The position numbers and the translations under genes are program-made. Shown here piece after piece: positions 40,397 to 49,876 of a stretch of DNA of 64,000 nucleotides. Below the pieces are notes generated by a model. The model saw only the letters and a program-made list of their open reading frames with translations. It searched no databases and was not told the DNA's origin. Origin of the DNA: Desulfobacteraceae bacterium (GTDB lineage Bacteria > Desulfobacterota > Desulfobacteria > Desulfobacterales > Desulfobacteraceae); NCBI GenBank assembly GCA_024225635.1, contig JAAEMK010000106.1, forward strand, positions 27,034 to 91,033. The letters run 5' to 3'. Position 1 is the stretch's first letter. Each line of letters opens with the position of its first letter.

Positions 40397-42562
40397 ATGA
40401 CAACCACCATCACTGCAGCACTTGCAGGAAATCCGAACTGCGGCAAAACCACCATGTTCAACGCCCTTACAGGGGCCCGCCAGCATGTGGGCAATTACCC
40501 CGGCGTTACAGTTGAGAAGCGATCCGGAACAGTAAAGGGAGACAACGCCACCATGAACGTGGTGGACCTTCCCGGCACCTATTCCCTCACGGCCTATACC
40601 CCTGAAGAGCTTGTGGCAAGGGATTTCATCGTGGATGAACACCCCCAGGTGGTAATCAACGTCCTGGACGCCACAAGCCTTGAGCGAAACCTTTACCTCA
40701 CCATCCAGTTCATGGAACTGGGAGCGCCCATGGTGCTGGCCCTGAACATGATGGACGCCGTCAAGAAGCAGGGAAAGACCATCGACATCGACAAGCTCTC
40801 AACCCTTCTCGGGTTTCCCATTGTGGAGACCGTTGCACGGACGGGCCTTGGAAAAAAAGCCCTGGTGCAAAAGGCCATCGCCTTTACCCGGGAAAAGAAG
40901 ACCTGGGAACCCCTTCACATCTCCTACGGACCTGTCCTGGATCCCATCCTCAGTGAGATGGAGGAGATCATCCGGGAAAGCAGCTTTCTGGACCAGCGCT
41001 TTCCTTCACGATGGATCGCCCTGAAATACCTGGAGGAGGACGAGCAGGTCCTGGCACTGGGTGAAGGATCGGGGTCCAAGACCCACCGGGAGCTGAAACG
41101 CATTACGGACAAGGCAACGGAAAAATGCTTCGCCACCCTTGAGGTGGGGCCAGAGGCCGTGATAGCGGATCACAGGTACGGCCACATCGCATCCATGATG
41201 AAACAGGGGGTGGTCAAGGGCGCCGCAAGCCGTCAAAGGCTCAATGTATCCGACAAAATCGACCGTGTTGTGACCCACCGGATTCTCGGCCCAATGATCA
41301 TGCTTGCCTCCCTCTACGGCATCTTTTACGTCACCTTTCCCATCGGCGAGATCCCCATGGGATGGGTGGAGGCGTTCTTTGAGTGGCTCACCAACGCAGC
41401 CACCGCCATCATCCCGGAAAGCCTGTTCCAGTCCATGGTGGTTGACGGCATCATCGGCGGCGTGGGCGGAGTCATGGGGTTTGTGCCCCTGATCATGGTG
41501 ATGTTCATGGCGATCACCATCCTGGAGGACGTGGGATACATGGCCCGGATGGCCTATATGATGGACAGGGTGCTGAGGGTGTTCGGCCTCCACGGAGCCT
41601 CCCTCATGCCCTTTATCATCTCAGGCGGCATCCCGGGCGGGTGCGCCGTACCCGGCGTCATGGCGGCCAGGACCCTGAGAAGCCCGAAAGAGAAGCTTGC
41701 CACCATCCTGACGGCCCCGTTCATGAACTGCGGCGCCAAGGTGCCGGTGTTCCTGCTGCTTTCGGCCGCGTTCTTTCCGGAAAATGCCGCCAGGGTGATG
41801 TTCGGCATCACCATCATCAGCTGGGTGGTTGCCCTGCTGGTGGCAAAGCTGTTGCGCACCACCGTAATCAAGGGGGAATCCACCCCCTTTGTCATGGAGC
41901 TGCCCCCCTACCGGATTCCCACCGTCAAAGGCGTGCTGATCCACACCTGGGAGCGGGCATGGCAGTATATGAAAAAAGCGGGTACCGTCATCCTCGGCAT
42001 CTCCATCCTGATCTGGGCGGCCATGACCTTTCCCGGCCTTCCGGATGAATCAGCCGACACATTCCAGGTGCAGCGAACCGCAGTTGAAGCAACCCTTGCA
42101 GCAGCCTCCACGGACCAGCAGCGGTCAGCCCTTGAACTGGAACTCACGACCATCGACAATCTGGAGGCCCAGGCAGCCCTCAAGTACTCTGTGGCCGGCA
42201 GGATCGGATCTGCCCTTGAGCCGGTTTCAAAACTTGCCGGGTTTGACTGGCGGACCAACATCGCGCTTCTGGGAGGATTTGCCGCCAAAGAGGTGATAGT
42301 CTCCTCCCTTGGCACGGCTTACTCCATGGGGGACGTTGACCCGGAAGAGTCTGAAGGACTCGGGGCGCGGCTGACAAAGGATCCCCATTGGAACCAGGCC
42401 ACGGCCATGAGCCTCATGATCTTCGTGCTGCTCTATGCCCCCTGCTTCGTCACCGTGGCTGTCATCGGCCGGGAGGCGTCCTGGTCATGGGCGGGCTTCA
42501 GCGTGGTCTTCAACACCGGCCTTGCCTTTACCCTCTCCGTGATCGTCTACCACATCATGTAA
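40397..42562 (+). CDS. feoB: Ferrous iron transporter B, copy 2
   Basis: The 721-residue protein has the G1 loop GNPNCGKTT, G3 DLPGTYSLTAY, and two Gate regions with GGCAVPGVMAART and NCGAKVPVFLLL. It is closer to the usual FeoB length than copy 1 and lacks the charged insert. Both copies have the cysteine residues that line the iron path in the family. The feoA2 stop and this start are almost contiguous. A palindrome of the GGGGTCAGG family follows. Confidence 0.93.
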   Translation: MTTTITAALAGNPNCGKTTMFNALTGARQHVGNYPGVTVEKRSGTVKGDNATMNVVDLPGTYSLTAYTPEELVARDFIVDEHPQVVINVLDATSLERNLYLTIQFMELGAPMVLALNMMDAVKKQGKTIDIDKLSTLLGFPIVETVARTGLGKKALVQKAIAFTREKKTWEPLHISYGPVLDPILSEMEEIIRESSFLDQRFPSRWIALKYLEEDEQVLALGEGSGSKTHRELKRITDKATEKCFATLEVGPEAVIADHRYGHIASMMKQGVVKGAASRQRLNVSDKIDRVVTHRILGPMIMLASLYGIFYVTFPIGEIPMGWVEAFFEWLTNAATAIIPESLFQSMVVDGIIGGVGGVMGFVPLIMVMFMAITILEDVGYMARMAYMMDRVLRVFGLHGASLMPFIISGGIPGGCAVPGVMAARTLRSPKEKLATILTAPFMNCGAKVPVFLLLSAAFFPENAARVMFGITIISWVVALLVAKLLRTTVIKGESTPFVMELPPYRIPTVKGVLIHTWERAWQYMKKAGTVILGISILIWAAMTFPGLPDESADTFQVQRTAVEATLAAASTDQQRSALELELTTIDNLEAQAALKYSVAGRIGSALEPVSKLAGFDWRTNIALLGGFAAKEVIVSSLGTAYSMGDVDPEESEGLGARLTKDPHWNQATAMSLMIFVLLYAPCFVTVAVIGREASWSWAGFSVVFNTGLAFTLSVIVYHIM

Positions 42563-42567
42563 GAAAA

Positions 42568-42622
42568 GGGGTCAGGTCTACACTCTTGACACAAACAGTG
42601 TCAAAAGTGTGGACCTGACCCC
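42568..42622. repeat. REP-like palindrome, type B
   Basis: GGGGTCAGGTCTACACTCTT and its complement (AAGTGTGGACCTGACCCC) enclose GACACAAACAGTGTC. It differs from type A after the first ten bases and matches the hairpin at 49434. Confidence 0.88.
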
Positions 42623-42717
42623 GCTGACCGCCCCCCCCGCCGACCTTCCCAAATGTGATCACCATGATCCAAAAACCTGCGCCCACCACCTGCAAAATTC
42701 AAAGTCATCCATATTAT

Positions 42718-42733
42718 ATTTGACATACCAAAT
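42718..42733 (+). promoter_or_regulatory. Operator-like palindrome upstream of third ATPase
   Basis: ATTTG-ACATAC-CAAAT is a perfect 5-bp inverted repeat with a 6-bp spacer, 80 bp before the ATPase start. Confidence 0.5.
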
Positions 42734-42813
42734 GTTTTTCCTTTATATAACCATGATCATCAATGGGCCGACACGGTTCAAAGCCGTTTTCTTTATTTAT
42801 AAGGGTATCAAGA

Positions 42814-45084
42814 ATGAAACAATACAGGGTCGTCCACCGCCTTTCCTGGCGAACACGAATCAAAATTCCAGATTTAAAACAAAAGGCGTTCATTGCCGAT
42901 ACCATTGCCGCAGACCTGGGTCGTCAGCCCGGCGTTACAGGGGTTGCCGTCAGGGTCAAATCACTTTCTGTCATCATTGAGCACAAAAAGAACGGCCTTT
43001 CCACGGACCGTGTTTTTTCGGTGCTGGACCGCTATTTCAACAACCTGCCCGGAACCGGTTCCAAAAGGGAGATGACCCTGAAACCGGCTTCCTCCCCCCC
43101 CAGGAAGCATGTATCCGGTACCACCCTCGCCCTTTCCGGCGCCTATATGGTTTTCACCTGGATCGCTCCCCTGGCCGCCCTCTCCTCCCCCATCCTGATG
43201 GCAGTACCGGCTATTGTGGCCCTTGGGTTGAGCATTCCCATCGTCGCCAATGGTATCCGCTCTTTCCGGGAATCCGGAAAACCGGGAACCGATCTTATGA
43301 CAACGGCGGCCCTTTTTTATTCCATCGCGACCGGGAATGCTGGAACGGCCCTGGGGGTTTTCTGGCTGTTCAACCTGTCGTCATGGCTTGAGGAGCGAAC
43401 CGTCAACCACACCCGCAACACTATCCGCACCATGCTCCGAAATGATATCAAGGATGTATGGCTCGTCAAAGACGGAGTGGAGGTCCAGGTCCCCCTCTCC
43501 CGGATCAGGCCGGGAGATTTGATAAGTGTAAGGTTCGGCTGCACCGTTCCGGCGGACGGTGTCGTAACAAAAAATAAGGCCCTGGTCTGTGAGGTCGCCA
43601 TGACAGGCGAGTCCATGCCTGTGCTCAAAGAAAAGGGGGCCAGGGTCATGGCCGGCACAACAATGGAAGCAGGCCATATCATAATGAGAGTGGAGGCTGT
43701 TGGAGAGACCACAAGACTTGCCGGGATCATCCGCATGGTTGAAAATGCCGAAGAGTCCCGGGCACCGGTCCAACGCTCCGCCGAACGGTTTGGAAGACTC
43801 ATGTTTCCAGTATCCCTCGGCCTCTTTTTCGGCACCCTTACGGTTACCGGAAGCGTCATGAGGGCAATGGCAATGCTCATCATCACCTGTCCTTGTGCCA
43901 TGCGCATCTCATCTTCAACCGCGTTGACGGCAGCCATGGGGAATGCCGCCGGAAGGGGAATCCTGATCAAGGGGGGTGACGCCCTTGAAACAGCCGGAAA
44001 GATAGATGTCCTTGTCTTTGATAAAACAGGAACCTTGACCCAGGGCAGCCCCACGGTTTCACGGGTGATCACCCTTGACGACCATTTTGAACCCCTTGAT
44101 ATCCTTAAACTGTCAGGTTCGGCCCAATCGCCGTGGAAACATCCCCTGACCACGGCAGTCATGGATAAAATCAAGGAAACGCGTGAAGAGATTCCCAAGG
44201 CCGAAGCAAGCGATCTAATTGTCGGCCAGGGGGTCAGGGCAACAATTTCCGGCAAAGAGGTACTTGTGGGCAGCGAAAAATTCATGGAAAACCGCGGCAT
44301 AGGATGCGGTGATGCCGCCCCCTTACTGGAACGAATGTTGTCGAATTCTGAAACCGTTGTTTTTGTCGCCAAGAATAAAAAGCTCCTTGGCCTTATCGGC
44401 GTAAAAGATTGCCTGAAGGAAAACGCAGCCTCAACCCTCAACGCCTTAAGGGCCATGGGAATCGGTCACATGGTGATGCTGACAGGGGACAGAAAAGAGA
44501 TGGCTGTAAAAGCGGGCCGGGATCTTCCCCTGGATGAGATAATGTGGAGTCAATCTCCTGAAGACAAGGCCGAATGGATAAAGAAACGCAAAGCCGACTA
44601 TCCCGGCCAGGTGGTGGCCATGGTGGGGGACGGCATCAATGACACCCCTGCCTTTGCCCATGCAGATTTAAGTTTTGCCATGGGGGGAACCTCTGCCGAC
44701 GTTGCAATGGCCCATGGTGATATTGTTCTGCAGAAACCGGATCTTGCCCTTGTTGCTGAATCTGTCAGGCTGGGGAAACAATGCCTGTCCGAGATTCACG
44801 AAAATTTCAGGCTGACAGCTGGATTCAACCTGGCATGCGGAGTGTTGACCGGAATGGAGTGGCTCTCACCCTTTGCAGGCGCACTTGCACACAATTTAAT
44901 CACCCTTGGCGTGGTGGGCAAATCAGGTCGACTCGCCTTTTATGATACGGGGTCGGATGACCATGCCATTGGCGCCAGGGAAAAAAGGAACCCGGGCAGG
45001 ACAATGTTGCCATCACCGGGATGCAATAGAGATAGCGCCCCCAAGGGAAACCAGATAGCTGAGCAATGCCTTGGTGATGCATAA
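42814..45084 (+). CDS. P1B-type metal ATPase, CPC motif, HMA_2-like N-terminus
   Basis: The 756-residue pump starts at MKQYRVVHRLSWRTRIKIPD, an HMA_2-like domain with an Arg cluster and no CxxC. The motifs are canonical: TGES 264-267, TCPCAMRISSSTA with CPC at 359-361, FDKTGTLT with Asp403, KHP, TGD and GDGINDTP. It is most like the 26942 ATPase around the CPC helix (CPCAxxxSxSTA) but has an intact actuator. The last 40 residues after GRLAFYDTGS are low in similarity to any pump, perhaps an added tail near the following repeat. The metal is not assignable. Confidence 0.85.
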   Translation: MKQYRVVHRLSWRTRIKIPDLKQKAFIADTIAADLGRQPGVTGVAVRVKSLSVIIEHKKNGLSTDRVFSVLDRYFNNLPGTGSKREMTLKPASSPPRKHVSGTTLALSGAYMVFTWIAPLAALSSPILMAVPAIVALGLSIPIVANGIRSFRESGKPGTDLMTTAALFYSIATGNAGTALGVFWLFNLSSWLEERTVNHTRNTIRTMLRNDIKDVWLVKDGVEVQVPLSRIRPGDLISVRFGCTVPADGVVTKNKALVCEVAMTGESMPVLKEKGARVMAGTTMEAGHIIMRVEAVGETTRLAGIIRMVENAEESRAPVQRSAERFGRLMFPVSLGLFFGTLTVTGSVMRAMAMLIITCPCAMRISSSTALTAAMGNAAGRGILIKGGDALETAGKIDVLVFDKTGTLTQGSPTVSRVITLDDHFEPLDILKLSGSAQSPWKHPLTTAVMDKIKETREEIPKAEASDLIVGQGVRATISGKEVLVGSEKFMENRGIGCGDAAPLLERMLSNSETVVFVAKNKKLLGLIGVKDCLKENAASTLNALRAMGIGHMVMLTGDRKEMAVKAGRDLPLDEIMWSQSPEDKAEWIKKRKADYPGQVVAMVGDGINDTPAFAHADLSFAMGGTSADVAMAHGDIVLQKPDLALVAESVRLGKQCLSEIHENFRLTAGFNLACGVLTGMEWLSPFAGALAHNLITLGVVGKSGRLAFYDTGSDDHAIGAREKRNPGRTMLPSPGCNRDSAPKGNQIAEQCLGDA

Positions 45085-45090
45085 AACAGA

Positions 45091-45188
45091 GGGGTCAGGC
45101 TTAGCTTGTTGACAAGTCTATTTGCAGCACCGAGAAAATGTTTCAACAAGCTAAGCCTGACCCCTAAGAATAAGCTAAGCCTGACCCC
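45091..45188. repeat. REP-like palindrome, type A, with an extra half-site
   Basis: The first 74 bp are nearly identical to 39760-39833, including the loop TTGCAGCACC. A second half-site (TAAGCTAAGCCTGACCCC) is appended. It lies between convergent genes. Confidence 0.9.
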
Positions 45189-45205
45189 GATGATTTGACC
45201 CGAAA

Positions 45206-46159
45206 CTATAGCGCGGCTGCCAGGGCGGCGAGGTTCTGCTTCATGGTTTCAAGGTAGGCGTCAACGGTAATCCCATCGCCGTTACCGGCGGCGGGATCCA
45301 TGGCGTCGAGCACAACCAGCCTTGCCCCGATTTCCCGCAACACATCCATGATCGCCTTGTCCGGCTCCCATTTATGGATGACCACCTTGATGTCGTTATC
45401 CAGGATCGCCTGCTTAAAGGCGGCAAGGTCTTCCGCTGTCCAGTCGATCTCGGGTTTCAGGAAATAGTCGACCACCTCGATATTGAAGTTGTCGGTGAGA
45501 TAAATGAACTCCCCCGTCATGGCGATGGCTTCCAGGCTGTCAAGGCTTGCGAACCTGGATTCATACCCGCTCCTGAGCTTGAAGATCTCCTGCTTCAAAT
45601 CCATGAGATTTTGCCCGATTACGCCCCTGTCCCCGGGGCTCAGCCGTTGCAGGTCAGCGGCAATGATGTCCGCCATCCGGGAGGCATTGGCAAGGCTGAG
45701 CCAGAGCTTGAGGCAGGATTTTCCACCATGGCCGCCCCCATTGACAGGGGCATCCAGGAGGGCAACCCCGGACTGGCGACAGTCAAAGGGCATGGCGGCA
45801 TCGATCTCGATGACGCCGATATTTTTCCCCCGGGCCGCCGGGAACAGCGGGTCGCCCGGCCAGGCGCTGCGAATGGAAACCACGGCCGTGGCCTGGCCCA
45901 GGCGCTCTCCCAGCCGGTTTCCATGGGTCTTGATATAATGCTGCTGGCTTTTCATGCTCACCCCCCGGGGATAAAGATGCTCCACCCTGAGGGCCGTTCC
46001 CCGGCATAGCCTTGCCGTCAGGGAATAGGTGGCCTGGAGGGAGGTGAGCACACGCTTGCCGTCCTTGCCGTCATCCTGGGCATGCACCGCCCTTGTCCCA
46101 ACCGCCATGATAAGGATACCCGCCATCACCGTGATAATTTTCTTCAAAACAGTCTCCAT
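45206..46159 (-). CDS. ZnuA-like substrate-binding protein lacking canonical His ligands
   Basis: The 317-residue secreted protein has the metal-binding-protein (cluster A-I) fold outline, last in the metal ABC operon. The positions that carry metal-binding His in ZnuA are changed: the first HPY-like site is QATYSLTARL, the NPHxW site is CLKLWLSLANAS and the third is TGEFIYLTDN. The later VLDAMDP segment is retained. It may bind a different ligand, or act as an accessory. The signal peptide lies in the first 27 residues (ending RAVHAQ). It starts 30 bp after the permease gene. Confidence 0.65.
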   Translation of the reverse strand: METVLKKIITVMAGILIMAVGTRAVHAQDDGKDGKRVLTSLQATYSLTARLCRGTALRVEHLYPRGVSMKSQQHYIKTHGNRLGERLGQATAVVSIRSAWPGDPLFPAARGKNIGVIEIDAAMPFDCRQSGVALLDAPVNGGGHGGKSCLKLWLSLANASRMADIIAADLQRLSPGDRGVIGQNLMDLKQEIFKLRSGYESRFASLDSLEAIAMTGEFIYLTDNFNIEVVDYFLKPEIDWTAEDLAAFKQAILDNDIKVVIHKWEPDKAIMDVLREIGARLVVLDAMDPAAGNGDGITVDAYLETMKQNLAALAAAL

Positions 46160-46189
46160 GTTTTCATCTGTTAATGGATCGCCGCACCC

Positions 46190-47095
46190 TTAGATGGCGG
46201 CCTCTTTGAACCGTCCCCCCGCCATGCGGATGAGGGCCGTCACCAGGAAAAACACCGACGCCGCAAGGATGATCGCCCCGCCCGACGGCACCGGAATTTC
46301 AAGCTCCATGGGCAGGATCACCCCCACAAGGCAGCTCAGGGTGGAAAAGGCGACGCTGTAAAAGAAAAAGCCCTTCATGGAGCGGCTGATGTTCCTTGCG
46401 GCCGCAGCCGGGATGATGAACAGCGCCTCCACCAGCACGGCGCCGACGACCTTGAGGGAGGCCACCGTGATCACCGTGATCATCAGGATAAACACGTACT
46501 CCAATAGCTTCACCCGGATGCCCCGGACATGGGCAAGGCTGGGATTGAAGCTTGCCATGAGCATCCTGTTATACAGGGGCAGCCCCAACCCGGCGCAGAT
46601 GACGCTGATGATCAGCAGCACGTTCATGTCCGTGTCGTTGACGGTGAGAATGGAGCCGAACAAAATGTTATCAAGCACATGCATGTTCACCTTGCTTGTC
46701 ACATACAAAAGCACACAAGCCCCAAAGGCAAGGGAGATGGAGAGGAACACCCCGATAACCGTGTCCGACGACATCTTTGTCCGGTTCCGGGTGAAGTTCA
46801 TCACCAGGCCGAACAGGATGCAGAACCCGAACAGGGACGCATAGGGAGAGGTATAGGGCTCCCCCAGCACAATGCCGATGGCCACCCCGGTCAGGGCGGC
46901 CTGGCCCACGGCCTGGGAGAAAAAGGCAAGGTGCTTGGTCACCACCATGGTTCCCACCCCGCCAAGCAGGGGGCCGATGAGCAGGGCGCACAGGATCGAG
47001 TTGACGACAAAGGCATACTGAAAGGATTCCGGCAGCACCCCGGCCCGGGCCCAGTGCTCACAGAAGATTCGAATGATATCGTAAAAAGAGTTCAT
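46190..47095 (-). CDS. Metal ABC transporter permease (ZnuB/MntB family)
   Basis: About 301 residues from MNSFYDIIRI with eight or so membrane spans. The ABC-3 family signatures are GGVGTMVVTKHLAFFSQAVG near the N-terminus and KVVGAVLVEALFIIPAAAAR near the C-terminus. The upstream in-frame Met at 47107 is also possible. It forms the channel of the zinc/manganese/iron-type transporter with the ATPase encoded upstream. Confidence 0.88.
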   Translation of the reverse strand: MNSFYDIIRIFCEHWARAGVLPESFQYAFVVNSILCALLIGPLLGGVGTMVVTKHLAFFSQAVGQAALTGVAIGIVLGEPYTSPYASLFGFCILFGLVMNFTRNRTKMSSDTVIGVFLSISLAFGACVLLYVTSKVNMHVLDNILFGSILTVNDTDMNVLLIISVICAGLGLPLYNRMLMASFNPSLAHVRGIRVKLLEYVFILMITVITVASLKVVGAVLVEALFIIPAAAARNISRSMKGFFFYSVAFSTLSCLVGVILPMELEIPVPSGGAIILAASVFFLVTALIRMAGGRFKEAAI

Positions 47096-47136
47096 GACCG
47101 TTACCATGATTTCAAGGAGTTAAGGTTACGCCCCGG

Positions 47137-47847
47137 CTACCTTGCCGAAAAGGCATCAAGGATCTGTTGGGAGGAGAGCACCCGGTCCGGCGGCCCGGAA
47201 AAGAGCACCCCCTTGTTGACGCAGGTCACCCCGTCCGCCATGGCCTTCACCTCCTTAAGGTCGTGGTGAATCCAGAAGATCGTGACGCCCTGGTGTTTGA
47301 ATTCCGTCAGAAGATCGTAGAGCATCCGGCCGCCGCCCTTGTCAAGCCCTGTCATGGGCTCGTCCAGGATGAGAAAACCGGGAAAGGGCAGCAGGGCCTG
47401 GGCCAGGAGCAGCCGCTGGCGCTCTCCCCCGGAAAGCTGGCCCATGGTGCGTTTCCGCTTTTCCATCAGCCCCACCCGGGAAAGGGCCCGGTCGATGGCG
47501 GGCCTGCGCCCGGCCTTGATACCGGTGAAGGCCGGCCGGTCCTGGCACACCATGGCCATGAAGTCGTCCACGGTGATGGGCAGGGTGTGGTCGAAATCGA
47601 GCACCTGGGGCACATACCCCATGGTGACAGGTCCCGGAGAGGTGATGGCGATCTCGCCGGTGTGGGGCATCTGGCCGAGCAGGGACCTGAGCAGGGAGGT
47701 CTTGCCCCCGCCGTTGGGCCCGATGAGGCAGTGGATGGTGCCGGGATCGATGGTAAAGCTGACATCCTCCAGGATGGAGGTGTTGCCCAAGGTAAGGTTC
47801 ACCCGGTTGAAGGAGACCCCCGGCCCCTTAATTAACGGTGTGTCCAT
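47137..47847 (-). CDS. Metal ABC transporter ATP-binding protein (ZnuC family)
   Basis: The 236-residue ATPase has Walker A GPNGGGKTSLLR, signature LSGGERQRLLLAQA, Walker B LILDEPMTGLD and switch His in WIHHD. The length and the start (GVSFNRVNLTLGNTSILEDV) match ZnuC/MntA. Its start overlaps the end of the binding-protein gene by 20 bp, so the two are coupled. It powers uptake of a divalent metal. Confidence 0.9.
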   Translation of the reverse strand: MDTPLIKGPGVSFNRVNLTLGNTSILEDVSFTIDPGTIHCLIGPNGGGKTSLLRSLLGQMPHTGEIAITSPGPVTMGYVPQVLDFDHTLPITVDDFMAMVCQDRPAFTGIKAGRRPAIDRALSRVGLMEKRKRTMGQLSGGERQRLLLAQALLPFPGFLILDEPMTGLDKGGGRMLYDLLTEFKHQGVTIFWIHHDLKEVKAMADGVTCVNKGVLFSGPPDRVLSSQQILDAFSAR

Positions 47848-48784
47848 CTCTATTTCCCTCTTTTGCGATGCGGTTGTCGTGGGACTCGATCAAGGCCGCG
47901 GTCAGGGCTTCGATGTTTGCCCTGAGCCCGTTTTCAAAATCGTCCACCGTGTAGTTGCCGTTGGTTAAATGGGAGAGGTAGCGGACCCTAATCCCGGTCT
48001 CCTTGTGAATGGTCTCCACATATTTGTCCGGAAAATTCATCTCGGTAAAGATCACGTCCACGTCAAGGTCCCTGATCTTGTCAATGGTTTTGGCAAGCTG
48101 GCTGGCCGTGGGCTTGAGCCCGTGGCTCGGCTCGATCACGGCCGTCACCTGGAGCCCGAACTCCTGGAGCAGGTAGTCATACCCCCCGTGGATGGTTGCG
48201 CAGCGGAAATCGATCCTGGGCAGGGAGGCGAGCTTTTCCATGTATTCGGCCTTCATCCTTCTCAATTTCCGGACATAGGCCCGGGCATTCCCGCGATAGG
48301 CCTTCCGGTTGTCAGGGTCCAACTCTCCAAGGGCCCGGCTGATGTTGTAGATCTGCTGGATGGATGCCGTTATGGAGATGAAGGTGTGGGGATTGACCAC
48401 CTTTGTTTTTGAATCGGTCCCCGCGATGGGAATCAGGGACACCCCCTCATTGGCGTAGATCAACGGGATCTTGCCCTTCATCCGGGAGGCCTCCAGGATC
48501 TCAAAGGCGAATTCATCATGGCCGATGCCGTTGAGAACCAGCGCATCGAGATCCATGACCCGCTTGATATCGTCGGGCTGGGGTTTATAAGCATGGGGGT
48601 TGAACCCCGGCTTGATCAGGGGCGCCACCTCGGCCAGATCCCCCACGATATTGGCGGCAAAGCTGTAGTAGGGATGGAGGGTCACCCCGATCCTGAGTTT
48701 TTTACCAGGGGCCGCAGCTGCGGCCCCGTTTACGAAAACCAGTGCCAGAAACGCTGTCAGGACAATTATCGGTTTCAGTTTCAT
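47828..48784 (-). CDS. Metal ABC transporter substrate-binding protein (ZnuA family)
   Basis: The 318-residue protein has a signal peptide (LTAFLALVFVNGAAAA) and retains the family metal ligands: TLHPYYSFAANI, KPGFNPHAYKP, VNPHTFISITAS and TIHGGYDYLL. The sequence lacks the long His-rich loop typical of zinc-specific ZnuA, which leaves Mn, Fe or Zn possible. It is the second gene of the operon and partners the ATPase and permease. Confidence 0.88.
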   Translation of the reverse strand: MKLKPIIVLTAFLALVFVNGAAAAAPGKKLRIGVTLHPYYSFAANIVGDLAEVAPLIKPGFNPHAYKPQPDDIKRVMDLDALVLNGIGHDEFAFEILEASRMKGKIPLIYANEGVSLIPIAGTDSKTKVVNPHTFISITASIQQIYNISRALGELDPDNRKAYRGNARAYVRKLRRMKAEYMEKLASLPRIDFRCATIHGGYDYLLQEFGLQVTAVIEPSHGLKPTASQLAKTIDKIRDLDVDVIFTEMNFPDKYVETIHKETGIRVRYLSHLTNGNYTVDDFENGLRANIEALTAALIESHDNRIAKEGNRDGHTVN

Positions 48785-48789
48785 GACTG

Positions 48790-49416
48790 TTACTCTCCTT
48801 TCAATCGTTTGACTTCCTCTTCCCCCTTATAGGGAACCACCTCTTTCCATCCCTTGGCCATGAGGGCCTGGTCCGTCACAATTTCAGGAAACGCGACATC
48901 CGGCTCATCATGGTGCCAGATCTCGTAGGGAGCATGTTCTACCGTATCTGTTCCGGGCCGCTTGCCTGCGTGGTCATGGAGCATCACCAGGAGAAAGCAG
49001 CCAAAGCCGCCGGCGTCCCGGGGCACGCCAAGATAGAGGGCCACATGCCGGGTGCCGGACCAGGGCACCCGCTGTTCCCATGCAAGGCTCCCCCGCTTTT
49101 CCCACACCTGGTCCTTTACGAAGGGCGGCATGAACTCATTTTCCAGGGTGGCCAAAGAAGGCCACTCCTCATCACCCATGCCGTGGAGCTCATTGATCTC
49201 CATGGCGGCGGCGTAAAGATCGTTAAAGGTGCCCTGCTCAAGGGTGGCAAGATCCCTGAAGGCGGAGATCTGGTGCGCTTTGAGCACCTTTTCGTCACTG
49301 GGCCGGATTCGCCCGGCAATGACCCCGCCCGCTATCATCACCACCACCGCCACCGCCACGAAAAGGTAAATCACCTCGGACTTGGTGCTCACGGGTTTGA
49401 CAATCTGTTGTTCCAT
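48790..49416 (-). CDS. DUF6162-like membrane-anchored protein
   Basis: The 208-residue protein has one N-terminal membrane span (SEVIYLFVAVAVVVMIAGGV) and a periplasmic part with many conserved Trp, His and Pro residues (LAWEQRVPWSGTRHVALYLG, VMLHDHAG, YEIWHHDEPD). Proteins like this are found beside metal ABC transporter genes and grouped as DUF6162. It heads the operon and is 5 bp before the ZnuA gene. The His residues hint at metal contact. Confidence 0.7.
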   Translation of the reverse strand: MEQQIVKPVSTKSEVIYLFVAVAVVVMIAGGVIAGRIRPSDEKVLKAHQISAFRDLATLEQGTFNDLYAAAMEINELHGMGDEEWPSLATLENEFMPPFVKDQVWEKRGSLAWEQRVPWSGTRHVALYLGVPRDAGGFGCFLLVMLHDHAGKRPGTDTVEHAPYEIWHHDEPDVAFPEIVTDQALMAKGWKEVVPYKGEEEVKRLKGE

Positions 49417-49433
49417 TCTCTTCTCCTTTAATA

Positions 49434-49483
49434 GGGGTCAGGTCTACACTCTTGACACTTGTCAAGAGTGTAGACCTGACCCC
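49434..49483. repeat. REP-like palindrome, type B
   Basis: GGGGTCAGGTCTACACTCTT-GACACTTGTC-AAGAGTGTAGACCTGACCCC is a perfect 50-bp palindrome 18 bp upstream of the metal ABC operon start codon, within the promoter or leader region of that operon. Confidence 0.93.
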
Positions 49484-49683
49484 GGTATAGCACCTCAGCC
49501 AGTCGCCCTTAGATAGACAATAAACTTATTTTTGTAAAGAATTAAAAATGCGCAACATCACAAAACATTCGGCACACCTAAGAAGAATAAAAAAGGGTCC
49601 TTTAAGCTTCATTACATTGCGCAGTTAAAAGTTGTCATGCCCCCTCCCCTTGCAAGAAGACAGGCTTTGAATATTTTTTCTAT

Positions 49684-49750
49684 TGACAAAAAAGCCTTTC
49701 TACTCTAAACACTTTTTCACATTACCTAAACTTTATTTGGCTAACCAAAC
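49684..49750 (+). promoter_or_regulatory. Promoter region of the 49877 chemoreceptor with operator-like palindrome
   Basis: TTGACA lies at 49684; ATTTG-GCTAAC-CAAAC (49735-49750) is a perfect TTTGG/CCAAA-type palindrome and fits the motif found upstream of the iron genes. The rest of the 390-bp gap between the hairpin and the gene is A/T rich and holds no convincing gene. Confidence 0.45.
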
Positions 49751-49876
49751 TATATCCGAAGCGTCAAATCGCTTTCAGGAAGTTTATAGAAACCAGGGTG
49801 GGGACATTGCCAAAAGAATTGCGTATCAGAAGCAAAGGCCCCCAAACATGAAAAAAACAATCTGGGTTAAATTGGA

